Counted from the first letter of the stretch, positions 56,746 to 64,000 are shown. The stretch is 64,000 nucleotides of DNA from Ensifer sp. WSM1721 (GCF_000513895.2 NZ_CP165782.1:1426001-1490000); one strand, 5' to 3'. The notes: generated from the sequence alone by a model not told the origin. Made by a program: numbers and translations.

Positions 56746-56785
56746 GTGCCGTGGGGAAGTTCTAAGGAGCATTTCCCCGCGGCAC
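56746..56785 (+). terminator. Terminator-like hairpin after the 46-residue lipoprotein
   Basis: A 13-bp stem (GTGCCGTGGGGAA with TTCCCCGCGGCAC, one G-U) around a 14-nt loop, followed by ATTATT, 11 bp after the stop. Confidence 0.7.
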
Positions 56786-56900
56786 ATTATTCAAGACTAG
56801 ATCGGCTCCGAGGCTGACGGCCAAGGGTGCCGGCAGTTATGAGGAGCCGGCCCAAGGTCTGGATTGATCAGGGCTCGGATGATAGAGCGCAGTTAATGAG

Positions 56901-57488
56901 ATGACGCTTGTACGTGGCCGTATATCGCTTGTCGTCTTGCTCGCATTCGCGGCAGTAGCTTGCCAGTCGCAAGACAAGGGTCCCCAGCCTGCTTACGTCT
57001 CGAGTAGCCCGTATGGCGCGCCGGCCAAGTTGGCATCGCAAACGAGAGAGCAAGGGTACTTCATCGAGTTTCGCTCGCGATATGCACTCAGCTATGGCCA
57101 CACCTATGTCATCTTCGGGCGAACAAACAAAGCCGGGGCGATAGTTCAACGCGAGGTCGCGGGGCTCGCGCCGGCCACCGTCGATCCAACACCCTACGTC
57201 TTCGGTCATTTCGTGCCGGTCCCGGCAGAGACCGGCGCGAGCGATGGCGATCTCGAGGAAGAATATCGTTCCGCAAGCTGGCGCGTCATGCTGACGGAAG
57301 CGGAGTACAAGAAGGTCGTCGCCTTCATCAGAGAACTGAAGGCCAAGTCGCGTTTCTGGCACGCTACGTTTTACAACTGCAATGCCTTCGTAGCGGAAAT
57401 TGCCCGCTCCATGGGATATAAGACTCCCGGCATCTGGCTCAGGCCACAACAATTCATTACAAAGCTGCGGGAGATGAACGCGGGGTGA
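56901..57488 (+). CDS. Lipoprotein with a possible papain/NlpC-like fold
   Basis: A 195-residue lipoprotein (signal MTLVRGRISLVVLLAFAAVAC, lipobox AVAC). The mature part has SYGHTYVIFGRTNKAG near residue 65 and HATFYNCNAFVAEIARSMG near 155. A conserved His followed late by NC-N-F-V is the pattern of circularly permuted NlpC/P60-type (LRAT-like) amidases. The family is not recognised with certainty. The context next to an L,D-transpeptidase supports a cell-wall role. Confidence 0.65.
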   Translation: MTLVRGRISLVVLLAFAAVACQSQDKGPQPAYVSSSPYGAPAKLASQTREQGYFIEFRSRYALSYGHTYVIFGRTNKAGAIVQREVAGLAPATVDPTPYVFGHFVPVPAETGASDGDLEEEYRSASWRVMLTEAEYKKVVAFIRELKAKSRFWHATFYNCNAFVAEIARSMGYKTPGIWLRPQQFITKLREMNAG

Positions 57489-57631
57489 GAGCGGCCGGTC
57501 ACGAGGCTCGCCATCCAGCCGAATCCGAGCGTCGTCAAAGAACGGCCTGTCGAAGGGAGGCCCGGCCACCATCGTTGCCGTTTGGCGCGGCTTTCTCGAA
57601 TGGTGGCGGGCCCTGGTGAACTAGAGTGAAC

Positions 57632-58219
57632 ATGTCGGTAGCTTCCGTCGGCGAGATCATCTGGGTGCTCGGCATCATCGCCTGGTACTTCATTCGGCGT
57701 CCGTACGAACGCCGGGCGAAGCGCGTGCGCGTCGTCAGTCACCGCCGTTCGCCTTCCGAGATCACCGGGCTCGTCGCAGCCCTGTGCGGTCTTGCGATCA
57801 TTCCCGGCTTTTACGTAGCCACCGGAATTCCCGAAGCGGCCGACTACCCTGCCCGCGTCTGGGCAATAGCGGTTGGGACGGTGATTTTCTCGCTTGCGAT
57901 GTGGGTCTTTCGGAGAACCCACAAGGAGCTCGGCCGCAACTGGTCGATTACGCTTGAGATTCGCGACAAGCATGAGCTGATTCGCGGTGGTCCCTACGCC
58001 CTTGTGCGGCATCCCATGTACACCTCGTTCCTGCTCATGGGGCTCGGCCAGGCGTTCCTGCTGTCGAACTGGATCGTGGGGCTGGCGGGCCTGATCGGTT
58101 TCGCAGTCCTCTTCCTATTGAGGGTGAATGAGGAGGAGCGCATGATGTTGGAAATATTCGGCTCTCAGTATCGCGACTATATGGAGAGCACCAAGCGAAT
58201 CATTCCCTACATTTACTAG
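57632..58219 (+). CDS. Isoprenylcysteine carboxyl methyltransferase-like membrane protein
   Basis: A 195-residue membrane protein with about four or five helices and the ICMT/PEMT C-terminal signature GPYALVRHPMYTSFLLMGLGQAFLL, ending FRVNEEERMMLEIFGSQYRDYM-type (LRVNEEERMM; SQYRDYMEST). Bacterial members methylate small or lipid substrates using SAM, and most are uncharacterised. The ATG at 57632 is preferred to a GTG six bases earlier. It heads a compact cassette, with the next gene 7 bp downstream. Confidence 0.85.
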   Translation: MSVASVGEIIWVLGIIAWYFIRRPYERRAKRVRVVSHRRSPSEITGLVAALCGLAIIPGFYVATGIPEAADYPARVWAIAVGTVIFSLAMWVFRRTHKELGRNWSITLEIRDKHELIRGGPYALVRHPMYTSFLLMGLGQAFLLSNWIVGLAGLIGFAVLFLLRVNEEERMMLEIFGSQYRDYMESTKRIIPYIY

Positions 58220-58226
58220 AGGTGGC

Positions 58227-59015
58227 ATGATGCGAGGCCGAGCTCTCAAGCTTTCGGCGCCGCGGCGCCTTGTCGGGGACCTGATGCGGTTCTCGATGCG
58301 CGTGCCACGGGTGAGCGTGCAGCGGCAGATGGATCTCGGACCGCTCCTAAGGGCGCGAATGGCGCAGCCAAGCAGGCCTTCCTGGACGGTACTTTTCCTG
58401 AAAGGTTATGCCCTTCTCGCCTTGGAGACGCCAGAGCTGCGGCGTGCTTACGTCAAGTTCCCGAGACCGCAGCTATACGAATATCCGGCAAGCGTCGCCT
58501 CCATCGCACATGAGCGCGAGTTCCACGGAGAGCGAGTCGTTCTGCTGAGTTCCATCAAGAATCCGGAGCGCCGTTCGATTGCGGAGCTCGGCGCATTGAT
58601 CCAGGCGGCGCGAACGCGCCCGGTGCTCGAGGTCAAGGAGTTCCGGCGCGCCCTGAAGATCGCCCGCCTGCCGGCGCCGATCAGATGGCTGCTGATGTGG
58701 CTCGGACTGAATATCGGACGGCAGCGGGCGCGCCATTTCGGGACGTTCCAATTGTCCGTCTATTCGGGCCTCGGTGCCGAATCTTTGAATCCATTGACGC
58801 CCTTGACCAGTCTCCTCAATTACGGCCCGATCGACGAGAAGGGTTTGGTCACCGTCCGCATCCACTACGACCACAGGGTGATGGACGGCGCCAATGTGGC
58901 GCGCGCATTGGAGCGATTCGAGAGAATCTTGAACGGCGAGATTGCTGCCGAAGTGCAAAATTACGCGTCGAGCGAGAATGTTCAGGCCGCGGCTGCTTCA
59001 GGAGCGCAAACATGA
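58227..59015 (+). CDS. Stand-alone E2-type (2-oxoacid dehydrogenase) acyltransferase domain
   Basis: A 262-residue protein made of the catalytic CAT/E2 fold only. The active-site motif is intact as IHYDHRVMDGANVARALERF near residue 212 (DHRxxDG). No lipoyl domain and no E1/E3-binding domain precede it, and the N terminus is short and Arg-rich. A hydrophobic segment APIRWLLMWLGLNIG near residue 150 is unusual. The acyl acceptor is therefore not an attached lipoyl arm. It is coupled to the SDR gene (ATGA overlap). Confidence 0.83.
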   Translation: MMRGRALKLSAPRRLVGDLMRFSMRVPRVSVQRQMDLGPLLRARMAQPSRPSWTVLFLKGYALLALETPELRRAYVKFPRPQLYEYPASVASIAHEREFHGERVVLLSSIKNPERRSIAELGALIQAARTRPVLEVKEFRRALKIARLPAPIRWLLMWLGLNIGRQRARHFGTFQLSVYSGLGAESLNPLTPLTSLLNYGPIDEKGLVTVRIHYDHRVMDGANVARALERFERILNGEIAAEVQNYASSENVQAAAASGAQT

Positions 59016-59875
59016 TTGGCGAACTCCGGCCAGCGGTCGTAGTGGTCGGCGCGTCCCGCGGCATCGGCAAGGCGATTGCCGAAGTTGCTGCCGGGGATGG
59101 CGCAACGGTAGTTTTGGTCGCGCGCTCGGCCGAGGGATTGGCGGCGGCCGCCGCCGATATTCAACAGGTTCGCGGAGAGGCCCTCACACTCGCCTTGGAT
59201 CTTCTGGCCCAGGACGCAGCAGAGCGTCTCGAGGATTTCCTTTCCGCAAACGGCCTGATCTGCGACGTTCTGGTGAACAGCGCCGGCTATGGCCTGCGCG
59301 GAAGCGCGACGCTATTGCCGGTCGAGGATCAACTCGGCATCGTCGATCTCAACATTCGCGCCCTTACCGATCTGACGCTGCGCTTTCTGCCGGGAATGGT
59401 TGCACGCGGCCGCGGCGGTGTGATCAATCTGGGCTCGGTCGCGAGCTTCACTCCCGGCCCGTACATGGCCTTGTACTATGCCAGCAAGGGCTTTGTGCGC
59501 TCCTTTTCCGAGGCGCTTCATCAGGAATTGCGCCGCACGGGGGTGACCGTCACCTGCGTGGCTCCGGGACCGGTCTCGACGGAGTTCCTTGCTACGTCCG
59601 GCGCCAATCGGGCTGCGCTGTTCAAGGTCTTGCCAAAGCTGGATGCATCTTACGTCGCCGAACGCGCGTGGCGCGGGTTCAAATCAGGGCGCCGCCTCGT
59701 CGTGCCGGGCATATCGGCCAAGTTGACCACCCTCTTGGCGTCGATGATGCCTTCCGCAGTTCTCCTGCCCTTGATCGGCCGCTTGCAGCGCCGGAGCAAT
59801 GATCCCTGCCCCTGCGGCTCGGGAAAGAAGTTCACGTCGTGCTGCGGTGCCCGTCGCGGCGCGCGCGCGGGATGA
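59012..59875 (+). CDS. SDR with C-terminal SEC-C zinc motif
   Basis: A 287-residue SDR with cofactor loop VVGASRGIGKAIAEVA near residue 10, NSAGYG near 88, SVASF and YYASKGFVRSFSEALHQEL near 150-168, and the usual GPVSTEF after. The last 25 residues add NDPCPCGSGKKFTSCCGA, a complete SEC-C motif (C-x-C-x8-C-C) known from SecA and from zinc-binding tails. SDRs with such a tail are uncommon. It starts at the ATG overlapping the E2-like stop. Confidence 0.9.
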   Translation: MIGELRPAVVVVGASRGIGKAIAEVAAGDGATVVLVARSAEGLAAAAADIQQVRGEALTLALDLLAQDAAERLEDFLSANGLICDVLVNSAGYGLRGSATLLPVEDQLGIVDLNIRALTDLTLRFLPGMVARGRGGVINLGSVASFTPGPYMALYYASKGFVRSFSEALHQELRRTGVTVTCVAPGPVSTEFLATSGANRAALFKVLPKLDASYVAERAWRGFKSGRRLVVPGISAKLTTLLASMMPSAVLLPLIGRLQRRSNDPCPCGSGKKFTSCCGARRGARAG

Positions 59876-59918
59876 GGAGCTTGGGTCGTCTACTGCATGA
59901 TTCCTTCAGGATCCTCAG

Positions 59919-59987
59919 GCAGGGCAACTGGTAAGCCGCGTGGCTCATAACCACGAAAGACTGGGTTCGATTCCCGGCCTGCAACCA
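59919..59987 (+). tRNA. Degenerate tRNA-Met-like sequence 1 (CAT)
   Basis: About 69 nt resembling a tRNA: anticodon arm CGTGG-CTCATAA-CCACG (CAT at 59946-59948), T-arm CTGGG-TTCGATT-CCCGG and a 3' ACCA. But the acceptor pairs only over five bases (GCAGG/CCTGC) and the D-arm is short. It is probably a pseudo-tRNA or unusual tRNA-like RNA. A sister copy lies at 60679. Confidence 0.55.
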
Positions 59988-60018
59988 AGTTCTGGGCAAC
60001 GAGAGCTGGTGATGTGCG

Positions 60019-60207
60019 TCACTCTTCCCAAAGCATTTCCATAATCTCGTCAGGCGATTCCTGAACCTGGAGCGTCATGCAACTTCCGTTGTTAGCCGCG
60101 AAGGTAACGAGGGTAGTGCGCCGTTGCCCTTCCACCCGCTGGAAGTGCGTTGCATTGTCCATGTTGACGAAGATCGGGCCATTGTTATCGTGCAGTTTGA
60201 GCCACAT
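60019..60207 (-). CDS. Small hypothetical protein
   Basis: A 62-residue protein (MWLKLHDNNGPIFVNMDNATHFQRVEG) ending SPDEIMEMLWEE. The beta-strand pattern followed by an acidic helix resembles FlbD-like or small single-domain proteins, but no assignment is safe. GAAGGGA lies ten bases upstream of the ATG, so a longer reading is not needed. It sits inside the first tRNA-like module. Confidence 0.65.
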   Translation of the reverse strand: MWLKLHDNNGPIFVNMDNATHFQRVEGQRRTTLVTFAANNGSCMTLQVQESPDEIMEMLWEE

Positions 60208-60286
60208 AGTTTGTGTCCCTTCGAGGGAAAGCGATTCAACGAAGTATAGCAGGTTGTAGCCAAATCTCGGCGTAGAACACACCATG

Positions 60287-60310
60287 ACCGCCGTCTATGC
60301 GGTAGGGTGG
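60287..60310 (+). repeat. Module repeat, copy A
   Basis: 24 bases matching 61459-61482 with three differences. Read in frame both give T-A-(V/A)-Y-A-V-G-W, and two of the three changes are synonymous, so this is a remnant of a duplicated coding sequence. Similarity extends back to about 60248. Confidence 0.6.
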
Positions 60311-60387
60311 TTATGTTTGTTTGGAAACAACAATAGGTTGCCGCGACCTGCGACTGGGCTATGGCCGGTTCCGAAAGAAGGGGCACC

Positions 60388-60647
60388 ATGAAGACAAAAT
60401 CTATACGCATTGCCTTACTGCTCCCTGTCTCCGGTTGCTCGAAAAGCGAAGTCGTAGGCCTGGAGACAGGCCCGACGGGAAACTCACGAATGTGTTTGTT
60501 AGCGAGTCGTCATTTGATCCCAAAACCGACCGCATCGCGGTTCAAGTGGCTCGTGACGCTTTTGCAAGACGCGTGCCTTCACCGTTGCCCAATCATAAAT
60601 ATGTTCAGCGTGTTGAGGTGAATGGCGAACCACCGGAAAGACAATAA
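60388..60647 (+). pseudogene. Possible frameshifted small lipoprotein gene
   Basis: The frame from the ATG at 60388 reads MKTKSIRIALLLPVSGCSKS, a lipoprotein-like signal. The plausible continuation (TNVFVSESSFDPKTDRIAVQV) lies in another frame that ends at 60647, so a frameshift near 60480 is suspected. A hydrophilic acidic C-terminal part (VEVNGEPPERQ) is left. It is weakly supported. Confidence 0.35.
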
Positions 60648-60678
60648 TGTCGAGTAGTGGCAGCGCTGGTTCTTTTCA

Positions 60679-60749
60679 GCAGGCAGGGCAACCGGTAAGC
60701 CGCGTGGCTCATCACCACCAAAGACCGTTCGATTCCCGGGCCTGCACCA
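60679..60749 (+). tRNA. Degenerate tRNA-Met-like sequence 2 (CAT)
   Basis: A diverged copy of the 59919 sequence, with CAT at 60710-60712. It keeps the GGCAAC-GGTAAGCCGCGTGGCTCAT core and a 3' ACCA, but the anticodon stem has a C-C mismatch and the T-stem has lost two bases. A six-base GCAGGC/GCCTGC acceptor remains. It is even less likely to be functional than copy 1. Confidence 0.5.
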
Positions 60750-60768
60750 CTTTCGAGGCAATCAAAGC

Positions 60769-61350
60769 TCAATTCGAAAGGTCCGTGATGAAGTCGCGCC
60801 GATCGAGACTGGAGGCGCGGCAAGCAGCCGCTATTATCGTCGATGCGTCTGGATCGGGCCAGATCTCCAGCCCGAGAGGGTCCCTAAGAGCCCCATGTAG
60901 TCCGAGAGCCCTAACCAGAGCATGGCGCGCTGAGCTTCGGTTGCTGTCTTTGAAATCGCACAGCATCGCCAACAGCTTCTTTTCGACCTCCTTGTCCCTG
61001 AAGCCTCGCAAATACACGGGAGCCAGGTGTACGGCGGCCATCCTGCTGCCAGAAAAACCAATATCGGCGTCGGACAGAATGCATTTACGAACCGCAGACC
61101 GATAGCGATCGATTAAACCGAGATACCGACAGAGGGCCTTCAACGCGAGCCCGCCATGAACGTCGTCGCGGAGATAAGGCTCGATCAGGGCCGCGTCAGG
61201 TTCAGTGCCGCAGTATCCGACGACATACAGAGCGGCTCCGACGTCCCCGTCGCCAGACCGCAATATTTGACGCGCAAATTCAAGCTCCTGTTCGGAAACA
61301 GGATCGTCGTCAACACCTTGCGCGCGATCTCGAATGCTGTTGATGTCCAT
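60769..61350 (-). CDS. Hypothetical helical (HEAT-like) protein
   Basis: A 193-residue protein made of alternating helices (DVGAALYVVGYCGTEPDAALIEPYL; GGLALKALCRYLGLIDRYRSAV; ARHALVRALGLHGAL) that looks like a short HEAT-type solenoid. No signal peptide is seen. I do not recognise a family. It sits in the second tRNA-like module and points towards the tRNA-like sequence. A role as an immunity-type or scaffold protein is conjecture only. Confidence 0.65.
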   Translation of the reverse strand: MDINSIRDRAQGVDDDPVSEQELEFARQILRSGDGDVGAALYVVGYCGTEPDAALIEPYLRDDVHGGLALKALCRYLGLIDRYRSAVRKCILSDADIGFSGSRMAAVHLAPVYLRGFRDKEVEKKLLAMLCDFKDSNRSSARHALVRALGLHGALRDPLGLEIWPDPDASTIIAAACRASSLDRRDFITDLSN

Positions 61351-61458
61351 ATGTTACTCTGAATTCAACTGGGATCGACTTCAAAGCCAAGCTGGCTCCA
61401 TCAGATGGATATCCTTAAGCAGATCGAACCCCGATTGGGCGAGCGCGACCACCCGTTA

Positions 61459-61482
61459 ACCGCCGCCTACGCGGTAGGATGG
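61459..61482 (+). repeat. Module repeat, copy B
   Basis: The partner of 60287-60310. The open frame here (MDILKQIEPRLGERDHPLTAAYAVGW, about 41 codons from 61404) is intact but short, while copy A has an in-frame stop. The remaining 61351-61647 gap shows nothing else. Confidence 0.55.
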
Positions 61483-61647
61483 TCTCGGTCGTGGGATATC
61501 ACCCGAGCGCAGCCAATGCCGGATGAGTGAAGAAGTGAATTTTCTCATGTGGCGAGCCTTCCCCGCCTGCACGCAATATTTTCGCAGCGTGGTTATGGGC
61601 GAAGGCCGGCCGGGTACATGCTCTGGCCCGTCAGCCACTCAAAACTG

Positions 61648-61691
61648 CTACAGCGACCTTCGCGCGTCCGATTGGACGCGCGGCGCTGTAG
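61648..61691. repeat. Palindromic repeat, copy 4 (half element), 3' of tgt
   Basis: A long two-part stem: outer CTACAGCG with CGCTGTAG, inner perfect 9-bp CGCGCGTCC with GGACGCGCG around GATT. It matches the first half of copies 1-3 and lies 30 bp beyond the tgt stop, so it could form the 3' end structure of the queA-tgt transcript. Confidence 0.75.
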
Positions 61692-61721
61692 AGAGCCTCG
61701 TCCGGCCCGCAGCTTAACCGC

Positions 61722-62852
61722 TCACACCGGCGGGAGATCGCCGCGTTGCCAGCCCTCCAGGGTCTCCGCCATGAAGTCGGCGTAACGCCCCTCCCCGATC
61801 GCCTTGCGGATGGCGGCCATCAATTCCTGATAATAGGCGAGATTGTTCCAGCTCAAGAGCATGCCGCCTAGCGATTCGTTCGAGCGGATCAGATGGTGCA
61901 GGTAGGCGCGCGAATAGTCGCGCGTCGCCGGGCAGGATGATTGCTCGTCGAGCGGGCGCGTATCTTCGGCATGGCGGGCATTGCGCAGGTTGATTCGTCC
62001 GAAGCGGGTGAAGGCAAGGCCGTGGCGACCGGAGCGGGTCGGCATCACGCAGTCGAACATGTCGACGCCGTGCGCAACGGATTTCAGAATGTCGTCCGGC
62101 GTGCCGACCCCCATCAGGTAGCGCGGCTTTTCCGCAGGCAGTGCCGGGCAAGTCACGTCCAGCATGTCCAGCATGACCTCCTGCGGCTCGCCGACGGCGA
62201 GGCCTCCGATGGCGTAGCCCTTGAGGTCCAGGTCCTTGAGCACCTGCGCCGAGCGTTCGCGCAACTTCGGAATGTCGCCACCCTGCACGATGCCGAACAT
62301 CGCCTTGCCCGGCTGGTCGCCGAAGGCGATCTTGCAGCGCTCCGCCCAGCGCAGCGACATCTCCATCGCGCGCTCGATTTCCTGGGGCTCCGCCGGCAAC
62401 GCGATACATTCATCGAGCTGCATTTGTATGTCGCTGTCGAGGAGGCCCTGGATCTCGATCGAGCGCTCGGGAGACATATGATAGAGCGCGCCGTCGACAT
62501 GGCTCTTGAAGGTTACGCCCTGTTCGTTGAGCTTGCGCAGACTGGAGAGCGACATCACCTGGAAACCGCCGCTATCCGTCAGGATTGGCCGCTCCCAGCC
62601 GATGAACTTGTGCAGGCCGCCGAGCCGGTGCACGCGTTCGGCGCCCGGGCGCAGCATCAGATGATAGGTATTGCCGAGAATGATATCGGCGCCGAGCTCG
62701 CGCACCTGGTCGAGGTACATGGCCTTGACGGTGCCGACGGTTCCGACCGGCATGAAGGCCGGCGTGCGGATCGTTCCGCGCGGCGTCGAGATCTCGCCGC
62801 GGCGGGCGTTGCCGTCGGTCGCAAGCAGCTTGAATTGAAACGTCTCGGTCAT
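61722..62852 (-). CDS. tgt: tRNA-guanine transglycosylase
   Basis: Exchanges G34 for preQ1 in tRNAs with GUN anticodons. The 376 residues carry the nucleophile-containing [12 protein letters not shown] near residue 90, FGIVQGGD near 150, and the second Asp in [17 protein letters not shown] near 265. The four-ligand zinc site usual in bacterial Tgt is not fully present: the C-terminal region reads [20 protein letters not shown] with fewer Cys, as in a shorter rhizobial variant. It is immediately downstream of queA, with no spacer. Confidence 0.95.
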   Translation of the reverse strand: MTETFQFKLLATDGNARRGEISTPRGTIRTPAFMPVGTVGTVKAMYLDQVRELGADIILGNTYHLMLRPGAERVHRLGGLHKFIGWERPILTDSGGFQVMSLSSLRKLNEQGVTFKSHVDGALYHMSPERSIEIQGLLDSDIQMQLDECIALPAEPQEIERAMEMSLRWAERCKIAFGDQPGKAMFGIVQGGDIPKLRERSAQVLKDLDLKGYAIGGLAVGEPQEVMLDMLDVTCPALPAEKPRYLMGVGTPDDILKSVAHGVDMFDCVMPTRSGRHGLAFTRFGRINLRNARHAEDTRPLDEQSSCPATRDYSRAYLHHLIRSNESLGGMLLSWNNLAYYQELMAAIRKAIGEGRYADFMAETLEGWQRGDLPPV

Positions 62853-63935
62853 TCAGTCTTTCCGGAAAAGCAGGCTTGCATCCCCATAGGAATAGAAGCG
62901 ATAGCCGGTCGCGATGGCGTGGGCATAGGCGGCACGCATCGTGTCGATGCCGGCGAAGGCCGAGACCAACATGAACAATGTCGATCTCGGTAGGTGGAAA
63001 TTGGTCATCAGCATATCGACGGCGCGGAAGCGGTAACCCGGCGTGATGAAGATGCCGGTCGGTCCGGACCAGGGACGGATGATGCCATCTTCGGTGGCCG
63101 CGCTCTCGATCAGCCGTAGCGATGTCGTTCCGACGCAGACGATGCGACCACCGCGCGCGCTGACGGCATTGAGCTTCTCGGCGGTTGCCGCGTCGACATG
63201 GCCGATTTCCTCGTGCATCACATGATCGTCGGTATCATCCGTCTTGACCGGCAGGAAGGTCCCCGCCCCGACATGCAAGGTCACGAAGTGGCGCTCGACA
63301 CCGGCTTCGTCAAGCTTGGCGAAGAGGCGGTCGGTGAAATGAAGCCCTGCGGTTGGAGCCGCCACCGCGCCCTCTTCCCGCGCAAAGATCGTCTGGTAGT
63401 CGGTTCGGTCCTGCGCATCGTCCGCCCGTTTCGAGGCGATGTAAGGCGGCAGAGGGATGTGACCTACGGCCATGATCGCTTCGTCGAGCGCCGGGCCGGA
63501 GAGATCGAAACGAAGGGTCACTTCGCCGGCATCGCCCTTCTCCTCGATCGTCCCCTCCAAAGCGCCGAGAAGACAGGCACTGCCGCCGTGGCCGAAGCTG
63601 ATCCTGTCCCCCGGTTTCAACCGGCGCGCCGGGCGCGCGAAAGCCTTCCAGCGGTCGGGCGCGATGCGCATGTGCAGCGTCAGCGAAACCGGCGTGCTTG
63701 TATCTTCGCCGCGATGGCGGATGCCCTCGAGCTGCGCGGGAATGACCCTGGTATCATTGAACACCAAGGCATCGCCGGGTCTCAGGAACGACGGAAGATC
63801 GAGAACGCCATGGTCGCTGAGGACCGGCTCGCCCTGCGGCCGCACGACGAGCATGCGGGCGCTGTCGCGCGGGCTTGCGGGCCTAAGCGCAATGGAGGCT
63901 TCCGGCAGGTCGAAATCGAACAGGTCTACGCGCAT
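62853..63935 (-). CDS. queA: S-adenosylmethionine:tRNA ribosyltransferase-isomerase
   Basis: Transfers the ribosyl moiety of SAM to preQ1 in tRNA, giving epoxyqueuosine. The 360 residues match Que[32 protein letters not shown] at the N terminus, [13 protein letters not shown] near residue 60, [13 protein letters not shown] near 195, and [14 protein letters not shown] with the C-terminal [19 protein letters not shown]. The start at 63935 (MRVDLF) is preferred over an ATG 12 bases earlier. It is directly coupled to tgt. Confidence 0.96.
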   Translation of the reverse strand: MRVDLFDFDLPEASIALRPASPRDSARMLVVRPQGEPVLSDHGVLDLPSFLRPGDALVFNDTRVIPAQLEGIRHRGEDTSTPVSLTLHMRIAPDRWKAFARPARRLKPGDRISFGHGGSACLLGALEGTIEEKGDAGEVTLRFDLSGPALDEAIMAVGHIPLPPYIASKRADDAQDRTDYQTIFAREEGAVAAPTAGLHFTDRLFAKLDEAGVERHFVTLHVGAGTFLPVKTDDTDDHVMHEEIGHVDAATAEKLNAVSARGGRIVCVGTTSLRLIESAATEDGIIRPWSGPTGIFITPGYRFRAVDMLMTNFHLPRSTLFMLVSAFAGIDTMRAAYAHAIATGYRFYSYGDASLLFRKD

Positions 63936-63958
63936 CGAAGATGTCAAACAAAAGCAAA

Positions 63959-63995
63959 ACCCGCCCCGGCGGCTCTGCGCGCGACCAGGGCGGGT
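63959..63995 (-). terminator. Rho-independent terminator of the next upstream gene
   Basis: On the minus strand ACCCGCCC pairs with GGGCGGGT, followed by TTTTGCTTTTGTTTG. It must end a transcript entering from beyond the window edge and lies only 24 bp before queA. Confidence 0.85.
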
Positions 63996-64000
63996 CTGTG

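Overview
The window is about 64 kb of high-GC alphaproteobacterial chromosome, most likely Sinorhizobium/Ensifer or a very close relative in the Rhizobiaceae. This rests on several things: the glnB-glnA pair behind a sigma-54 promoter, an IalB-family protein, HspQ, a LexA gene with a direct-repeat GTTC-N7-GTTC SOS box, several GGAAC-N16/17-NNTT promoters of the EcfG/RpoE2 type, and palindromic intergenic repeats like the rhizobial mosaic (RIME) elements. No rRNA, CRISPR array or intact mobile element is visible.

Region 1 (1-18.4 kb) is core metabolism and DNA repair: the glmU end, glmS, a GNAT acetyltransferase and a DUF502 membrane protein; recG facing them; sdhE and mfd; a DsbA/FrnE-like oxidoreductase; an orphan oligopeptide-binding protein; ialB; hspQ; the nitrogen-control pair glnB-glnA; the NAD(P)HX repair enzyme; and a xanthine phosphoribosyltransferase. 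Region 2 (18.6-23 kb) holds a CinA-type protein, a run of small uncharacterised genes, two of them behind EcfG-type promoters, and tRNA-Leu. Region 3 (23-38 kb) is a mixed housekeeping stretch: a TrkH potassium transporter, ilvA, hlyU, a periplasmic cyclic nucleotidase, a diguanylate cyclase, a divergent lrp/ald pair, sseA, an AlaX-like editing protein, a cysteine synthase, an SDR and a paired SMR exporter.

Region 4 (38-42 kb) carries tRNA-Asn, -Cys, -Ala and -Ser, three copies of a palindromic intergenic repeat, very small membrane or lipoprotein genes and lexA. Region 5 (42-50 kb) is a conserved cell-envelope and replication run: rlpA, a dac homologue, tmk, holB, a mazG-like gene, metG, tatD and an MBL-fold hydrolase.

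Region 6 (50-61.7 kb) looks accessory. It starts with an IS30-type transposase remnant and continues with a GFA protein, a winged-helix/TolB/TPR regulator, a DUF1127 protein with an MFS transporter, a SnoaL-like protein and an SDR. Next come three envelope lipoproteins (one an L,D-transpeptidase) and a compact three-gene cassette (ICMT-like methyltransferase, lipoyl-less E2-type acyltransferase, SDR with a SEC-C zinc tail). It ends with a tandemly duplicated module built on two degenerate tRNA-Met-like sequences. Core genes resume with tgt and queA (queuosine synthesis). The most interesting stretches for new biology are 57.6-59.9 kb and 59.9-61.5 kb, together with the small EcfG-type genes and a D,D-carboxypeptidase homologue that has lost two of its three catalytic motifs.
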